A stretch of 64,000 nucleotides of DNA from Candidatus Brevifilum fermentans (GTDB lineage: Bacteria > Chloroflexota > Anaerolineae > Anaerolineales > Villigracilaceae), in NCBI GenBank assembly GCA_945877125.1, contig CAMCQT010000006.1:1-64000 (forward strand), written 5' to 3'. Position 1 is the first letter of the stretch; each line of letters starts with the position of its first letter. The notes under the pieces are model-generated. The model did not search any database. It saw nothing but the letters and a program-made list of their open reading frames with translations, and was not told the DNA's origin. A program made the translations under genes and the position numbers. Below are positions 16,212 through 24,581 of the stretch, piece after piece.

Positions 16212-16967
16212 CTACCTCCGTACTGATGAAGAATTTTGTTCACTGCGTCCCATGGCAGTCATGCCGATGGGGTGATAAGTGGGTTCGGGGTGGTTGCTAT
16301 AACTGGGTGTCTGGGCAGGTCGCGGCTTGGGCGCAGGACGCGGATAATTGTAGTCGGGCTGAGTTGATGCGTTAGGCTGAGCCGGACGAACAGTAGCTTG
16401 ATACGCAGCGGCTGGTCGTGCTGAATTATTTTGATAGGATGCCGGACGTTGTTCTGCATCTGCAAGGGTGAAGAGACGTTCACCTGCCACAGAAAATGTT
16501 CCAATAATTAACACACGGATCAGCCAAACCATCGCCGCCACAAAGATCGGCACGACCTTGATCATCACAGATTGACCCACAAGCGATCCGCCCACAGCGT
16601 TGTGGTTGAGGATCGCAACCGAAACACCCCACCAGGTCAGCATGGCGTTGAACGCCGCGGCAAGCAGCCACGCGCCAAAGAGATACCAAACTTCGGCTGG
16701 CTCATCGCGCCCTTGTTCGGGAGTGAAAATGCGGGCAATGCCGGCAAAGTCCATGCCGCAAAAAGCAATCGCAAGGATCGTAGACCATTGAATGCCCGCA
16801 AACTTCAAATTGCCAAGCACATCCTGCAAAGCAAACGAAGTTGTGCCAAAGTTGAACAACTCAAAAGCCAGCAGGGCACTGATAAGGATACTGCCGAAGA
16901 TCGCGCCGCGTTTGAGTGAGGCACTTTTCAAAAACGGGAGCAATTGAATGTTGAGAGAACGGTTCAT
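16212..16967 (-). CDS. Membrane protein with Pro-rich tail, function unknown
   Basis: 251 residues from the ATG at 16967, chosen for the strong AAAAGGAGATC just upstream. Hydrophobic segments at about 20-45, 55-75, 90-115 and 130-160 predict four membrane helices, the second with the polar WSTILAIAFCGMDFAGIARIF. After GTFSVAGERLFTLADAEQRP the tail (about 100 residues) is rich in Pro, Ala, Tyr and Gln and should be disordered. I recognise no family with confidence; there are no transport or catalytic motifs. It is isolated, with repeat-filled spacers on both sides. Confidence 0.6.
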   Translation of the reverse strand: MNRSLNIQLLPFLKSASLKRGAIFGSILISALLAFELFNFGTTSFALQDVLGNLKFAGIQWSTILAIAFCGMDFAGIARIFTPEQGRDEPAEVWYLFGAWLLAAAFNAMLTWWGVSVAILNHNAVGGSLVGQSVMIKVVPIFVAAMVWLIRVLIIGTFSVAGERLFTLADAEQRPASYQNNSARPAAAYQATVRPAQPNASTQPDYNYPRPAPKPRPAQTPSYSNHPEPTYHPIGMTAMGRSEQNSSSVRR

Positions 16968-17181
16968 GGGAGATCTCCTTTTGGAACCACATGGAGGAAA
17001 AGAACGACTTGCTCTAATATAGAACAATTGTTCTAATTTGTCAAGAACTGTTCATTGCAAAAATATTACCTTTCCCCATCAATGTTGTTTTTGCACAAAT
17101 TGAATTGTAAAACCCAGTCAATTATTTAACACAAAGCCGCGGAGACGCAAAGAAAAAATAAATCCTGGACTCCTGGTGGCT
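16968..17181. other. Intergenic region with promoter-like and repeat debris
   Basis: Holds the leader of the minus-strand membrane gene (a TTGTTC-rich stretch near 17025-17045) and a fragment of the ACACAAAG-type repeat near 17130-17155. No gene seen. Confidence 0.4.
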
Positions 17182-17325
17182 CACAGCTTTCTTAAAGTCA
17201 AAAACTTTTAACGCGAATGGTCCGAATTTTCGAATAGCGCGAATAAATTCCCAAAAAATTCGAGGAATTCGCCCATTCGTGAAATTCGCGTTCCAAGTAG
17301 CCATAAAATAATTCCTTGTCAACCA
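17182..17325. repeat. ATTCG-rich direct repeat, copy 1
   Basis: Shares CGAATTTTCGAAT, AAAAAATTCGAGGAATTCGC, CCATTCGT, AAATTCGCGTTCCAA and ATTCCTTGT in the same order and orientation with 18194-18345. The pair brackets the two c-di-AMP receptor genes. Confidence 0.8.
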
Positions 17326-17385
17326 CTTTGAGCAAGCCGTACTTGGCGGCTTGCGTTACAAATGAATCACCCAAGGTCGTTAAAC

Positions 17386-17438
17386 AAAACAAAGACGTTA
17401 AGCAGGCTGAAAAGCTCCATGCTTAACGTCTTTGTTTT
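17386..17438 (-). terminator. Terminator of the PII-like pair
   Basis: Nineteen-base perfect arms, AAAACAAAGACGTTAAGCA and its complement, with T runs at both ends. Confidence 0.9.
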
Positions 17439-17450
17439 ACGGTTAAATAT

Positions 17451-17714
17451 CTAAACTTGTTCGAAGTGTTGAACGGGAACAACGAATAAGGTCGCACGTT
17501 TCTTATCTTCCAAGGCAGGCAGGGCATCGCGCACAACTTGAATAGCCGAATCTACTTGCGGGTCTTCGACGCCCAACAGCATGGTCACAACTCCGCTGCG
17601 CATAAATCCGCCAGTGGATGCAACCCGCGTCACACGAAAATTTCCAGCGGTAAATGCCCGTGTCAGTACATCGGCGTCGTTGTCCTGCACAATGATGATG
17701 ATCATTTTCATGGT
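17451..17714 (-). CDS. PII-like cyclic-di-AMP receptor (DarA/PstA family)
   Basis: 87 residues from the ATG at 17714, which follows GGAGAAATCACC. The sequence KMIIIIVQDNDADVL, VTRVASTGGFMRSG and VTMLLGVEDPQVD is the signature of the DUF970/CdAMP_rec family, whose members (DarA in Bacillus, PstA in Staphylococcus) form PII-like trimers that bind c-di-AMP. The TGGF-x-R loop is the ligand-contact loop. It ends VPVQHFEQV. A second family member lies 13 bp upstream, so they form an operon with one terminator. Confidence 0.9.
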   Translation of the reverse strand, partial: TMKMIIIIVQDNDADVLTRAFTAGNFRVTRVASTGGFMRSGVVTMLLGVEDPQVDSAIQVVRDALPALEDKKRATLFVVPVQHFEQV

Positions 17715-17727
17715 GATTTCTCCGTAA

Positions 17728-18063
17728 TTATATTTGTTCAAAACGTTCCACAGGCAGGGCAAAAACCGTCGCGCCGCCCACGGTAACAGGCACAGGCGCG
17801 GGCATCGGCATGGGCGAACCTTCGAGCGGAAGGGTCATATATTCAACACGCTGGCGGCAGGAAGTTTGCAGCGCTTTCAGCGCCTCCTCTTCCCGTTCGA
17901 CGGGCAGACCAATTAACAGCGTGGCGTTGCGGCGTCCCAAAAATCCGCCCGCGCTGGAAAGATAAGTCAGCGATGCGCCGATCCCCTGCAAGGCTTTGGT
18001 CGCGGTCTCAAGATCCTGATCTTGAATAACTGCCATCAACAATAAATGGATTGGATTTTCCAT
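17728..18063 (-). CDS. Second PII-like (DarA/PstA family) protein
   Basis: 111 residues from the second ATG at 18063, which is better spaced from AAAGGAG than the ATG six bases earlier. LLLMAVIQDQDLETATKAL, LTYLSSAGGFLGRRNATLLIGLPVE aligns with its downstream neighbour, but the TGG of the ligand loop reads AGG. A Pro-rich insert (EGSPMPMPAPVPV) precedes the shared ending VFALPVERFEQI. It is either a divergent c-di-AMP receptor or a partner subunit; heterotrimers with the neighbour are possible. Upstream is the second copy of the ATTCG repeat. Confidence 0.8.
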   Translation of the reverse strand: MENPIHLLLMAVIQDQDLETATKALQGIGASLTYLSSAGGFLGRRNATLLIGLPVEREEEALKALQTSCRQRVEYMTLPLEGSPMPMPAPVPVTVGGATVFALPVERFEQI

Positions 18064-18193
18064 ACTCATTCTCCTTTGGATGAAAAAACGCTTCGTGCTA
18101 CGCCTTTGCTTGGTTGCTGCTTCGAGGAGCGTTTTCTCGCTTTGATATTATCAGATGTCTTGGGATGATTCAACCTTTGAAAGTGAATTACAC

Positions 18194-18345
18194 ATGGCTT
18201 TCTCAAACTCAAAAGCTCTTAACACGAATGGCACGAATTTTCGAATGCCGCAAATAAATGCACAAAAAATTCGAGGAATTCGCCCATTCGTAAAATTCGC
18301 GTTCCAAATAAACCATAAAAATAGTTCCTTGTTGATCTCTCGAGA
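18194..18345. repeat. ATTCG-rich direct repeat, copy 2
   Basis: See copy 1 at 17182. Similarity extends to the left into TGGCTTTCTCAAACTCAAAAGC (CAGCTTTCTTAAAGTC in copy 1). Confidence 0.8.
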
Positions 18346-18358
18346 AAGCTATAGTAAA

Positions 18359-19648
18359 TTACATCCATTGAAACATCACAACATATAGAACACTTGCAAT
18401 GGCGCATGTTAACAGCATCACTGGCAAGCCGCGCTTGTTCCAAAGTTTTGCAGTAATGGGGGTGCGCGTTTTTTCCGATAACGTGGTCACGATGATATTC
18501 GCAGTCGAGCCGATCATCGTGCCGCTGCCACCGAAGCCAGCGCCAAATGCCAGAGCCCACCAAAGCGGAGTGATATCCATGCCCGATTCTCCCAGCCCTT
18601 TAATGACAGGAATCAGCGCAATGGTGATCGGCACATTATCCACAACTGCCGAAAGCACCGCCACGATCCAGATGACGCCAACCCCAAATAAAATTGGCGG
18701 CACATCAGACGCCTGCTCCAACAACTTGATGATGGAATTCATAACGCCTGCATGTTCCAACCCGCCGACCATTACAAAGAGTGCGCCAAAGAAAATCAGC
18801 ACACCCCATTCAATTCGCTTGAGAACCTCTTGAAGATCGGGTTGAACCCAAACCAGCGCAATGGCCGCCGCACTCAACGCAACCAAAGACGGGCTGATGT
18901 GCAATGCGTGGTGAATGAAAAAGAAAAGGATTGCCCCGCCCAACACGATCAAAATACGCCGCGCAATCAACGGCTCGTTGAGCGTCTCCGCCGGGTTGAG
19001 GCTCATGATGGCTTTGACACTGCGCGGCTGTTTGGATAATTCCTTTCTGAAAAGATATTGCAACAACAATAATGCGCCCGCCCAGGCCACCAACACAATC
19101 GGCATGGAATAAATCAAAAAGTCATTGAACGAAAAACCTGCCGCAGAACCGATCAACACGTTGGGTGGATCACCGACCAGGGTTGCCACGCCGCCTGTGT
19201 TGGATAGCAAGGCTTCTGAAACAAGAAAAGGCAGCGCGCTAATCCCCACGATCTCACAGATGAGGATGGTGACAGGCGCGATGAGCACAACGGTCGTCAC
19301 GTTATCCAAAAACATCGAAAGGATGGTTGTGATGATGCCCAGCAAAATAAACAGGCGTTTGGGGTTTCCCTTTGATGAACGCGCCGCAAGCACCGCAAGA
19401 TATTGAAAGAACCCTGTCGGCTCCAGCATGGCAACGAGGATCATCATGCCAAGCAGAAGACCGAGCGTGTTGAAATCAATGGCTTCGAGCGCGGCTTCCT
19501 CGGAATAAAATCCCAAAATCCGCCCCAGCACCACCATCAACGCCGCCCCTGCGATGGCTGTAATAGTTCGATGAATTTTTTCGGAAAAGATCAGAATTAG
19601 ACTGCCGAAAAAAATGACGGTGGAAATGACCGCGGGGATGATCGTCAT
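18359..19648 (-). CDS. ArsB/NhaD-type ion transporter
   Basis: 429 residues with about 11 hydrophobic helices. It belongs to the ion transporter superfamily with ArsB, NhaD and the P protein. Diagnostic segments: FLDNVTTVVLIAPVTI, SNTGGVATLVGDPPNVLIGSAAGFSFNDF, and in the second half VDNVPITIALIPVI and GFGGSGTMIGSTANII, the two re-entrant loop repeats. The ATLVGDPPN motif is typical of Na+/H+ or anion permeases; the ion is not decided by sequence. It overlaps the upstream CBS gene by 4 bp, so translation is coupled. The CaCA antiporter is in the same transcription unit. Confidence 0.88.
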   Translation of the reverse strand: MTIIPAVISTVIFFGSLILIFSEKIHRTITAIAGAALMVVLGRILGFYSEEAALEAIDFNTLGLLLGMMILVAMLEPTGFFQYLAVLAARSSKGNPKRLFILLGIITTILSMFLDNVTTVVLIAPVTILICEIVGISALPFLVSEALLSNTGGVATLVGDPPNVLIGSAAGFSFNDFLIYSMPIVLVAWAGALLLLQYLFRKELSKQPRSVKAIMSLNPAETLNEPLIARRILIVLGGAILFFFIHHALHISPSLVALSAAAIALVWVQPDLQEVLKRIEWGVLIFFGALFVMVGGLEHAGVMNSIIKLLEQASDVPPILFGVGVIWIVAVLSAVVDNVPITIALIPVIKGLGESGMDITPLWWALAFGAGFGGSGTMIGSTANIIVTTLSEKTRTPITAKLWNKRGLPVMLLTCAIASVLYVVMFQWM

Positions 19649-20106
19649 TTGTCAGCCTTGAGCCAGGTGGAAAGAATTGCCGTGCCAATATCTACGCGTG
19701 AGGTGATTCCCACCAATTTTCCTTCTTTGGAAACAACTGGCAGGTCATGTTGGTTGTGTTGTACCAGCAGCGAGTAGGCACGCAGCAAGCCGCAATCTTC
19801 ATCCACTGTGACAGCGGGTTTCATTAACGTTTGAACGGTTTTGTTCAGGCTTTTTGCCGAGGGATGCACATCCTCCACCGCGCCGAAATCGTGGACAAAA
19901 TCCACATCTGTAAGAAAACTGACAAAATCGGGAAGTTCAAGGGTGAGCATGTCGCGCATCCCAATTACGCCGATCGGCTTGTCGTCATCATCCACAACAG
20001 GCAGTAAACCAATATGTTTTTTGACGAAGATGCTGGCTGCTTCACGTATGGTCGTTTTGGGGTGGACAGAAATAACGTTGCGTTTCATGCAGGATGATAC
20101 AGTCAT
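19645..20106 (-). CDS. CBS-domain protein
   Basis: 153 residues made of two CBS motifs: CMKRNVISVHPKTTIREAASI to IGVIGMRDML, and LMKPAVTVDEDCGLLRAYSLL to KLVGITSRVDIG. Tandem CBS pairs bind adenosyl ligands such as AMP or ATP and gate transporters or enzymes. Its ATGA overlap with the ArsB/NhaD-type gene suggests it is that transporter's regulatory subunit. Start ATG at 20106 has a plausible GGAGAACC leader. Confidence 0.9.
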   Translation of the reverse strand: MTVSSCMKRNVISVHPKTTIREAASIFVKKHIGLLPVVDDDDKPIGVIGMRDMLTLELPDFVSFLTDVDFVHDFGAVEDVHPSAKSLNKTVQTLMKPAVTVDEDCGLLRAYSLLVQHNQHDLPVVSKEGKLVGITSRVDIGTAILSTWLKADK

Positions 20107-20130
20107 AGGTTCTCCAAAGAATTTTAAGTT

Positions 20131-21243
20131 TTATTCAACAAACGAGTCATTCTTCAATTTTAATAATTTTTGTTTGGCGCGCAATGAGCGTATGGCAAAC
20201 ACCATCAGTGCGACAAAAGTTATCGGAGCAAAGAATGTGATGAACAATTGAATGGAAGGCAGGGATGAACTCTCTGCGGCGCGCAGGATGACAAAAACCA
20301 CATAAAGGATGTAGTACGAGAACAGCAATCCGCCTTCGATGCGCGAAATACGATTGTCGATGTAAAAGATGGGCAGGGTCACGAACGCCACAAAAACCAT
20401 GACGGGCAGGTCAAATTGCAGGACTTGCTGCGCTACGAGAACACCATCGGGAGAAACAAGCGCGCTAATTCCCAGCACGCCGAGCAAATTGAAAATATTG
20501 CTTCCAACTGCGTTGCCTACAGCGATGTCGCTTTCCCCTCTGAGCGCAGCGATCACGGATGTGGCAATTTCGGGCAGGGATGTTCCCACTGCAACGATAG
20601 TTAACCCGATGACCAGTTCACTCACGCCGAGGACTTTGGCGATCAGCACAGCGGATTCCACCAGCCAGTTTGATCCCCATACAAGCAAGCCAAGACCAAC
20701 AACGATGAAAAGGATATTTTTGAGGATGTTTTTTGTTGTACGCGATTCCTTTTTTGCATATTCTTCAGCATATTCTTTTTGAACATCCTTACTTTCGGAA
20801 CTGGTTTGTTTCAACGCAAAAAATATGTAAACGACCAGAAGCAACAAAAGAATTGCCCCGTCCATTGCGCCAAGATTTCCGTCTAGCACAAGCGCCACTG
20901 TGAGCAGGGATACGCCCAATAGAATGGGCGCGTCTTTGCGGATGAGTTGTTCTGCTATGACGATGGGCGCAATCATGGATGTGATGCCGAGAATGAACAG
21001 GATATTGAAAATATTTGAGCCAAGTACGTTGCCGAGGGTCAGGTCGCCTTGTCCGCTGGCGGCTGCTTTGAGTGACACGGCAATTTCGGGCGAGGCTGTG
21101 CCCATTGCCACGATGGTCAAGCCGATGACCAGCGGCGAAACTCCAAACGCTGCTGCCAGCCGAGAGGAACCGCGTACCAAAAGATCTGCGCCGACGATCA
21201 AAATAACGAGTCCGGCAATGAATAGGAGAATTGTGTTTGTCAT
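20131..21243 (-). CDS. Calcium/sodium antiporter (CaCA family)
   Basis: 370 residues in two inverted repeats of about five helices each. The alpha-repeat signatures are LTIVAMGTASPEIAVSL with GSNIFNILFILGI, and LTIVAVGTSLPEIATSV with VGSNIFNLLGVLGI. They match the K+-independent bacterial exchangers of the YrbG type, which expel Ca2+ or Na+ against the counter-ion. An acidic/basic loop (SSESKDVQKEYAEEYAKKES) joins the halves. The C-terminal helix ends in a Lys-rich tail. The promoter region carries the same palindrome-plus-AT element as the GH13 gene at 27546. Confidence 0.93.
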   Translation of the reverse strand: MTNTILLFIAGLVILIVGADLLVRGSSRLAAAFGVSPLVIGLTIVAMGTASPEIAVSLKAAASGQGDLTLGNVLGSNIFNILFILGITSMIAPIVIAEQLIRKDAPILLGVSLLTVALVLDGNLGAMDGAILLLLLVVYIFFALKQTSSESKDVQKEYAEEYAKKESRTTKNILKNILFIVVGLGLLVWGSNWLVESAVLIAKVLGVSELVIGLTIVAVGTSLPEIATSVIAALRGESDIAVGNAVGSNIFNLLGVLGISALVSPDGVLVAQQVLQFDLPVMVFVAFVTLPIFYIDNRISRIEGGLLFSYYILYVVFVILRAAESSSLPSIQLFITFFAPITFVALMVFAIRSLRAKQKLLKLKNDSFVE

Positions 21244-21323
21244 GCTTGTACTCCAGTGATGAAATTTCCTGAATTTTTTATACCATGACTTTTACGGCGT
21301 GTGATTAATTCCCTCATGAAATA
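21244..21323 (-). promoter_or_regulatory. Shared AT-rich upstream element, copy A
   Basis: Minus strand reads AAAGTCATGGTATAAAA then TTCAGGAAA; 27550-27639 has AAAGTCGTGATATAAAATTTCAGGAAA in the same place relative to a palindrome and a start codon. TATAAA is a plausible -10. Confidence 0.5.
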
Positions 21324-21356
21324 AAGTGACAGTCACCTTAAAGGTGACTGTCACTT
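21324..21356. repeat. 33-bp perfect palindrome, copy A
   Basis: Arms AAGTGACAGTCACCTT and its complement around one A. Identical to 27640-27672; a shorter version is at 58069-58083. It may also terminate the minus-strand gpgS transcript. Confidence 0.9.
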
Positions 21357-21370
21357 GGCTAACGATTAAA

Positions 21371-23185
21371 TTATTGTCTTCTTATATTTTGGTATTCTGG
21401 AATCTCGATCATCGGCGGGCGTTCACCTTCGGCGATCTCTTCGATGTCCAGGAAGAAACGATCCTGTTCGTAGCGGATCATCTTCATGGTTTTGTTGATA
21501 TTCTCCAGCATGTTTTGTCCATACTTGCCTTCGAGTTTGCGGATGACGGCTTGGATGATGGCGAAGGACATTTTGCCCAACGCCTCCAGCGGCTGGTTGT
21601 GGTGGACACGTTCCAGTAAATCCACTTGCGCGATGGAACTTAATCCAAACTTATCGAGCATATCAATTAATAAACCGATCTCAACGCCGTAGCCTGAGAA
21701 GAAGGGTAGTTGCTCCAACACTTTGCGTCTGCCGCCATATTCACCTGAAAGAGGCTGAACCATGCCAGAGAGTTCGGGGTAGAACAAATTGAGCAGCGGG
21801 CGCGCGGTCAACTCGGTGACACGTCCGCCGCTGCCGGCCTGCATTTTGTTGCCGACTTTCAAGGGGCGGCGATAAAACCCTTTGACGAAATCAATTTCAG
21901 GGCGCAGAAGGAGCGGGGCAATTAATCCATAAATAAAACGCGGATGAATATTCACAATGTCGGTGTCAATCCAGATGACAATATCTCCGCGCGTGCAATA
22001 CAGACTTTTCCACAAAGCCTCGCCTTTGCCTTTGCGCGCGCCATATTGCGGCAATATGTTTTGGTGGATGTGAACCGGCACGCCGATTTTTTCCGCGATC
22101 TGACGTGTGCGGTCAGTTGAGTTTGAGTCGATCAAAACAATTTCGTCCAACAGCGGGATGCGTTTCATCAAAACATTCTTGATCGTTCTGATGACTTTGC
22201 CGACTGTCTCTTCTTCGTTGAGCGCGGGGAGCGCGAGGCTGATGGTGAGGTTTTGTTTTTGTTTCAGGGAAAGTAAATATTTTAGGTCGGTGAATTCATC
22301 GGCGTGAAAGGTATTTTCTGCGAACCATTTATCCACAAGCACCGAGATGGCGTTCTGCCCTGCTTCTTCGCTGGCGGGGTTGATATCGTAAGGCAATTTT
22401 GTTTTGACCACGATCACGCCGTTGCGGCTCTCGCGCATGATCTTTTCGGCAACAGGTCCAATGGACGGGACTTCATCCATCGGGCGTGCGGATGCGCCGA
22501 GGATGAGCATGTCGTATTTTTTTGCGGCTTCAAAAACCGCGTTGATGGGATCATCCGTTACGACTTCCTCCCGTTTAATTTCGGGCAGGTTTTTTAGCAC
22601 ACGATCCATGCCTTTGAAGGCGACATCCTGTTCGCGTGTGATGTTGCTTGGGAAAAGATGCAGGGATGAGATTTGCGCGTTATTCGAGTTGCGGATGGAT
22701 AACGCGATACGCAAACTCAACTCTGCGTACGGTCCGCCGCGGATGGGGATTAGCACATTTTTGATGTTCGCCCCGATATGTTGATTGACGATGGCAATAT
22801 TACATGGCGCCTGCGCAAGGACTTCAGCAACCGACACTTTCAGCGCGTCAAAATGACAGGGATATTCGAGCAGCAACAGGTCAATATCTTCGCGCTTCAC
22901 CACATCAACCAGCTCAGCCCACGGATTATGTGAGACGTTAACCTGCGCCCATTTATCTCCGCGTTTCACTTTGTAAAGTTGTTTGAGGGTTTGCCGCAGT
23001 TTGCGCGCATCCACAGCAGCCGTGCTGAGGGATTGATCTTCGGGGACATAAATGAAGCCTGTCAGCAGGACATTTTCATCACCTGCAATTGAATGCGCGG
23101 CATGGATGGCGGATTTTTGGTCACAGCCTTGCAGGACAGGCACAAGAACTTTTGCGATAAAAGCGTTTTGCGGAATTGGGTACAT
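21371..23185 (-). CDS. gpgS: Universal-stress-domain / glucosyl-3-phosphoglycerate synthase fusion
   Basis: 604 residues. The first 290 hold two Usp-like alpha/beta domains (AKVLVPVLQGCDQKSAIHAA; NVLIPIRGGPYAELSLRIAL to LILGASARPMD, ending in an ATP-type G-x-x-x-x-x-x-x-x-G/S-x-V-V: GPVAEKIMRESRNGVIVV). From about 305 a GT81-type GT-A domain follows: ISLALPALNEEETVGKV, the metal-binding WIDTDIVNIHPRF, GFYRRPL and SGYGVEIGLLID. GpgS makes glucosyl-3-phosphoglycerate from NDP-glucose and 3-phosphoglycerate, the first step to glucosylglycerate. Fusion to Usp domains suggests stress or nucleotide control. No GpgP phosphatase gene is in the window. Confidence 0.9.
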   Translation of the reverse strand: MYPIPQNAFIAKVLVPVLQGCDQKSAIHAAHSIAGDENVLLTGFIYVPEDQSLSTAAVDARKLRQTLKQLYKVKRGDKWAQVNVSHNPWAELVDVVKREDIDLLLLEYPCHFDALKVSVAEVLAQAPCNIAIVNQHIGANIKNVLIPIRGGPYAELSLRIALSIRNSNNAQISSLHLFPSNITREQDVAFKGMDRVLKNLPEIKREEVVTDDPINAVFEAAKKYDMLILGASARPMDEVPSIGPVAEKIMRESRNGVIVVKTKLPYDINPASEEAGQNAISVLVDKWFAENTFHADEFTDLKYLLSLKQKQNLTISLALPALNEEETVGKVIRTIKNVLMKRIPLLDEIVLIDSNSTDRTRQIAEKIGVPVHIHQNILPQYGARKGKGEALWKSLYCTRGDIVIWIDTDIVNIHPRFIYGLIAPLLLRPEIDFVKGFYRRPLKVGNKMQAGSGGRVTELTARPLLNLFYPELSGMVQPLSGEYGGRRKVLEQLPFFSGYGVEIGLLIDMLDKFGLSSIAQVDLLERVHHNQPLEALGKMSFAIIQAVIRKLEGKYGQNMLENINKTMKMIRYEQDRFFLDIEEIAEGERPPMIEIPEYQNIRRQ

Positions 23186-23210
23186 TGTGGCTCCTTTTAA
23201 TATTTAACGC

Positions 23211-23291
23211 AAAGCCCCCATCCCCAACCCTTCCCCGACAAACGGAGAAGGGAGTCCTCTCTCCCATTTTGGGAGAGAGGTAGGGTGAGGG
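23211..23291. repeat. GGGAGAGG / CCTCACCC palindromic repeat, copy 1
   Basis: CTCTCTCCCATTTTGGGAGAGAGG core with CCCCATCCCCAACCC and GGTAGGGTGAGGG flanks. The same family is at 24500-24575. Confidence 0.8.
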
Positions 23292-24581
23292 TTATTTGAG
23301 AAGGGCCGCGATCTTTTCGGCATAGATTCGCTCCCAGGTGAAATGCTCGCGGACAGATTTCCGCAAGCCAAAGACTTTGTTCTTGTTGAAATAGTCAGCC
23401 ATCATTTTCGCCACGGCGTCGGGGTTTTCGTCTGGAGAAAAATAACCTGCGAATTCACCGCCAAGTTTTTTCAGCGGGAGAATATCCGAGCAAAAGACGG
23501 GGATGCCTGCAAAGCCTGCCTCTAAAATGGGAATGCCGAATCCTTCTTCAAAACTGGGAAATAGCAGCGCATCTGCGAGTTTGTAAAAATCTGAAATGAC
23601 TTCGTCGGAGATGTATTCGTTTGTCAATTCAGCGAGAAAATGCACAGAATTTTTTATTCCCAACTCTTCGCGCAATGCGCGCAATTTTTCAAAGTATTGC
23701 AGGTTCGCAGGGTTATGCGGTCCAAGCGGACCCGTCACGATCATTTGTGCAGATGGCAGGTCAATTCTCAGCGCCGCCAGCGCGCGCAATGCCAGCTCAA
23801 TATTTTTGCGCGATGTGATGCGGACAGGAAGCAGGATCAACGGGCTTGCCTGCAACAGATCAAGTTTTTTTATATAGCTGAGGGTTTGCTCTTCCAGTTT
23901 GAGAAATTTGCCCAAGTCTACGCCGTTCGGAATGACATGGATTTGGGATTTATCAATTTTCATCAGGTCAGAGAGTTCATCCTGCCGCATCTCCGAGATG
24001 GTGACCTGAGTTGCATCTGTCCATGCAGTTTTTAACAAATCCCAGGGATAGCCCTCGTGCAATTCGTTTTGATAACGCGGCGTTGTCCACGCCAGATCGT
24101 GATGCCAAAGAATCAAGCGCGGAAGTTTTCGCGCAGTGTGCAGTTGATAAAGTGCGGCGGTCAGCGCAAGATTTTTGTTCAGCGAGCAAATATTGTGCGC
24201 GATCAAAATATCCACGCCAGATAAAGCGGTTTGCAATTGTTCGGCAAGTTCATCTCGCAGAGACTCGAAATCTGCTGTCACTTCGCCGCGATCCAGTTGA
24301 GATTTCATTTCCGCCACGCGCGCGTGACGCGAATCTGCAAGGGGAAGAATCGTCAGCGGAATTTTTTCACCCAGCGAATCGCCGCGCGCAGCGATCAAGC
24401 GGACGGAATGTCCGCCCGCAGACATCAGCCGCGCATGGTGCGCGATGACACTTTCCACTCCGCCGACAATGGGTGGAACCGAATAATGCAGGATAACAAT
24501 CTCCCTCACCCTGCCCTCTCCCAAAGGGAGAGGGTGACTCCCTTCCCCTTCGGGGGAAGGGCTGGGGATGAGGGACTTCAT
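23292..24581 (-). CDS. GT4 family glycosyltransferase
   Basis: 429 residues from an ATG that overlaps the upstream GT4 stop (ATGA). The real start is uncertain: residues 2-25 (SLIPSPSPEGEG and PLPLGEGRV) are encoded by a palindromic repeat, and a GTG just before REIVILHYSVPP is an alternative. The GT-B core follows: SVPPIVGGVESVIAHHARLM, the acceptor domain, then the donor half with VRITSRKNIELALRALA, MIVTGPLGPHN and the GT4 signature FPSFEEGFGIPILEAGFAGIPVFCSD. It transfers a sugar from a nucleotide donor; the acceptor may be a glycerate solute given the neighbours. Confidence 0.88.
   Translation of the reverse strand: MKSLIPSPSPEGEGSHPLPLGEGRVREIVILHYSVPPIVGGVESVIAHHARLMSAGGHSVRLIAARGDSLGEKIPLTILPLADSRHARVAEMKSQLDRGEVTADFESLRDELAEQLQTALSGVDILIAHNICSLNKNLALTAALYQLHTARKLPRLILWHHDLAWTTPRYQNELHEGYPWDLLKTAWTDATQVTISEMRQDELSDLMKIDKSQIHVIPNGVDLGKFLKLEEQTLSYIKKLDLLQASPLILLPVRITSRKNIELALRALAALRIDLPSAQMIVTGPLGPHNPANLQYFEKLRALREELGIKNSVHFLAELTNEYISDEVISDFYKLADALLFPSFEEGFGIPILEAGFAGIPVFCSDILPLKKLGGEFAGYFSPDENPDAVAKMMADYFNKNKVFGLRKSVREHFTWERIYAEKIAALLK
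24500..24575. repeat. GGGAGAGG / CCTCACCC palindromic repeat, copy 2, in coding sequence
   Basis: CTCTCCCAAAGGGAGAGGG and TTCCCCTTCGGGGGAAGG hairpins. Translated as the first 25 residues of the GT4 protein. Confidence 0.8.
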
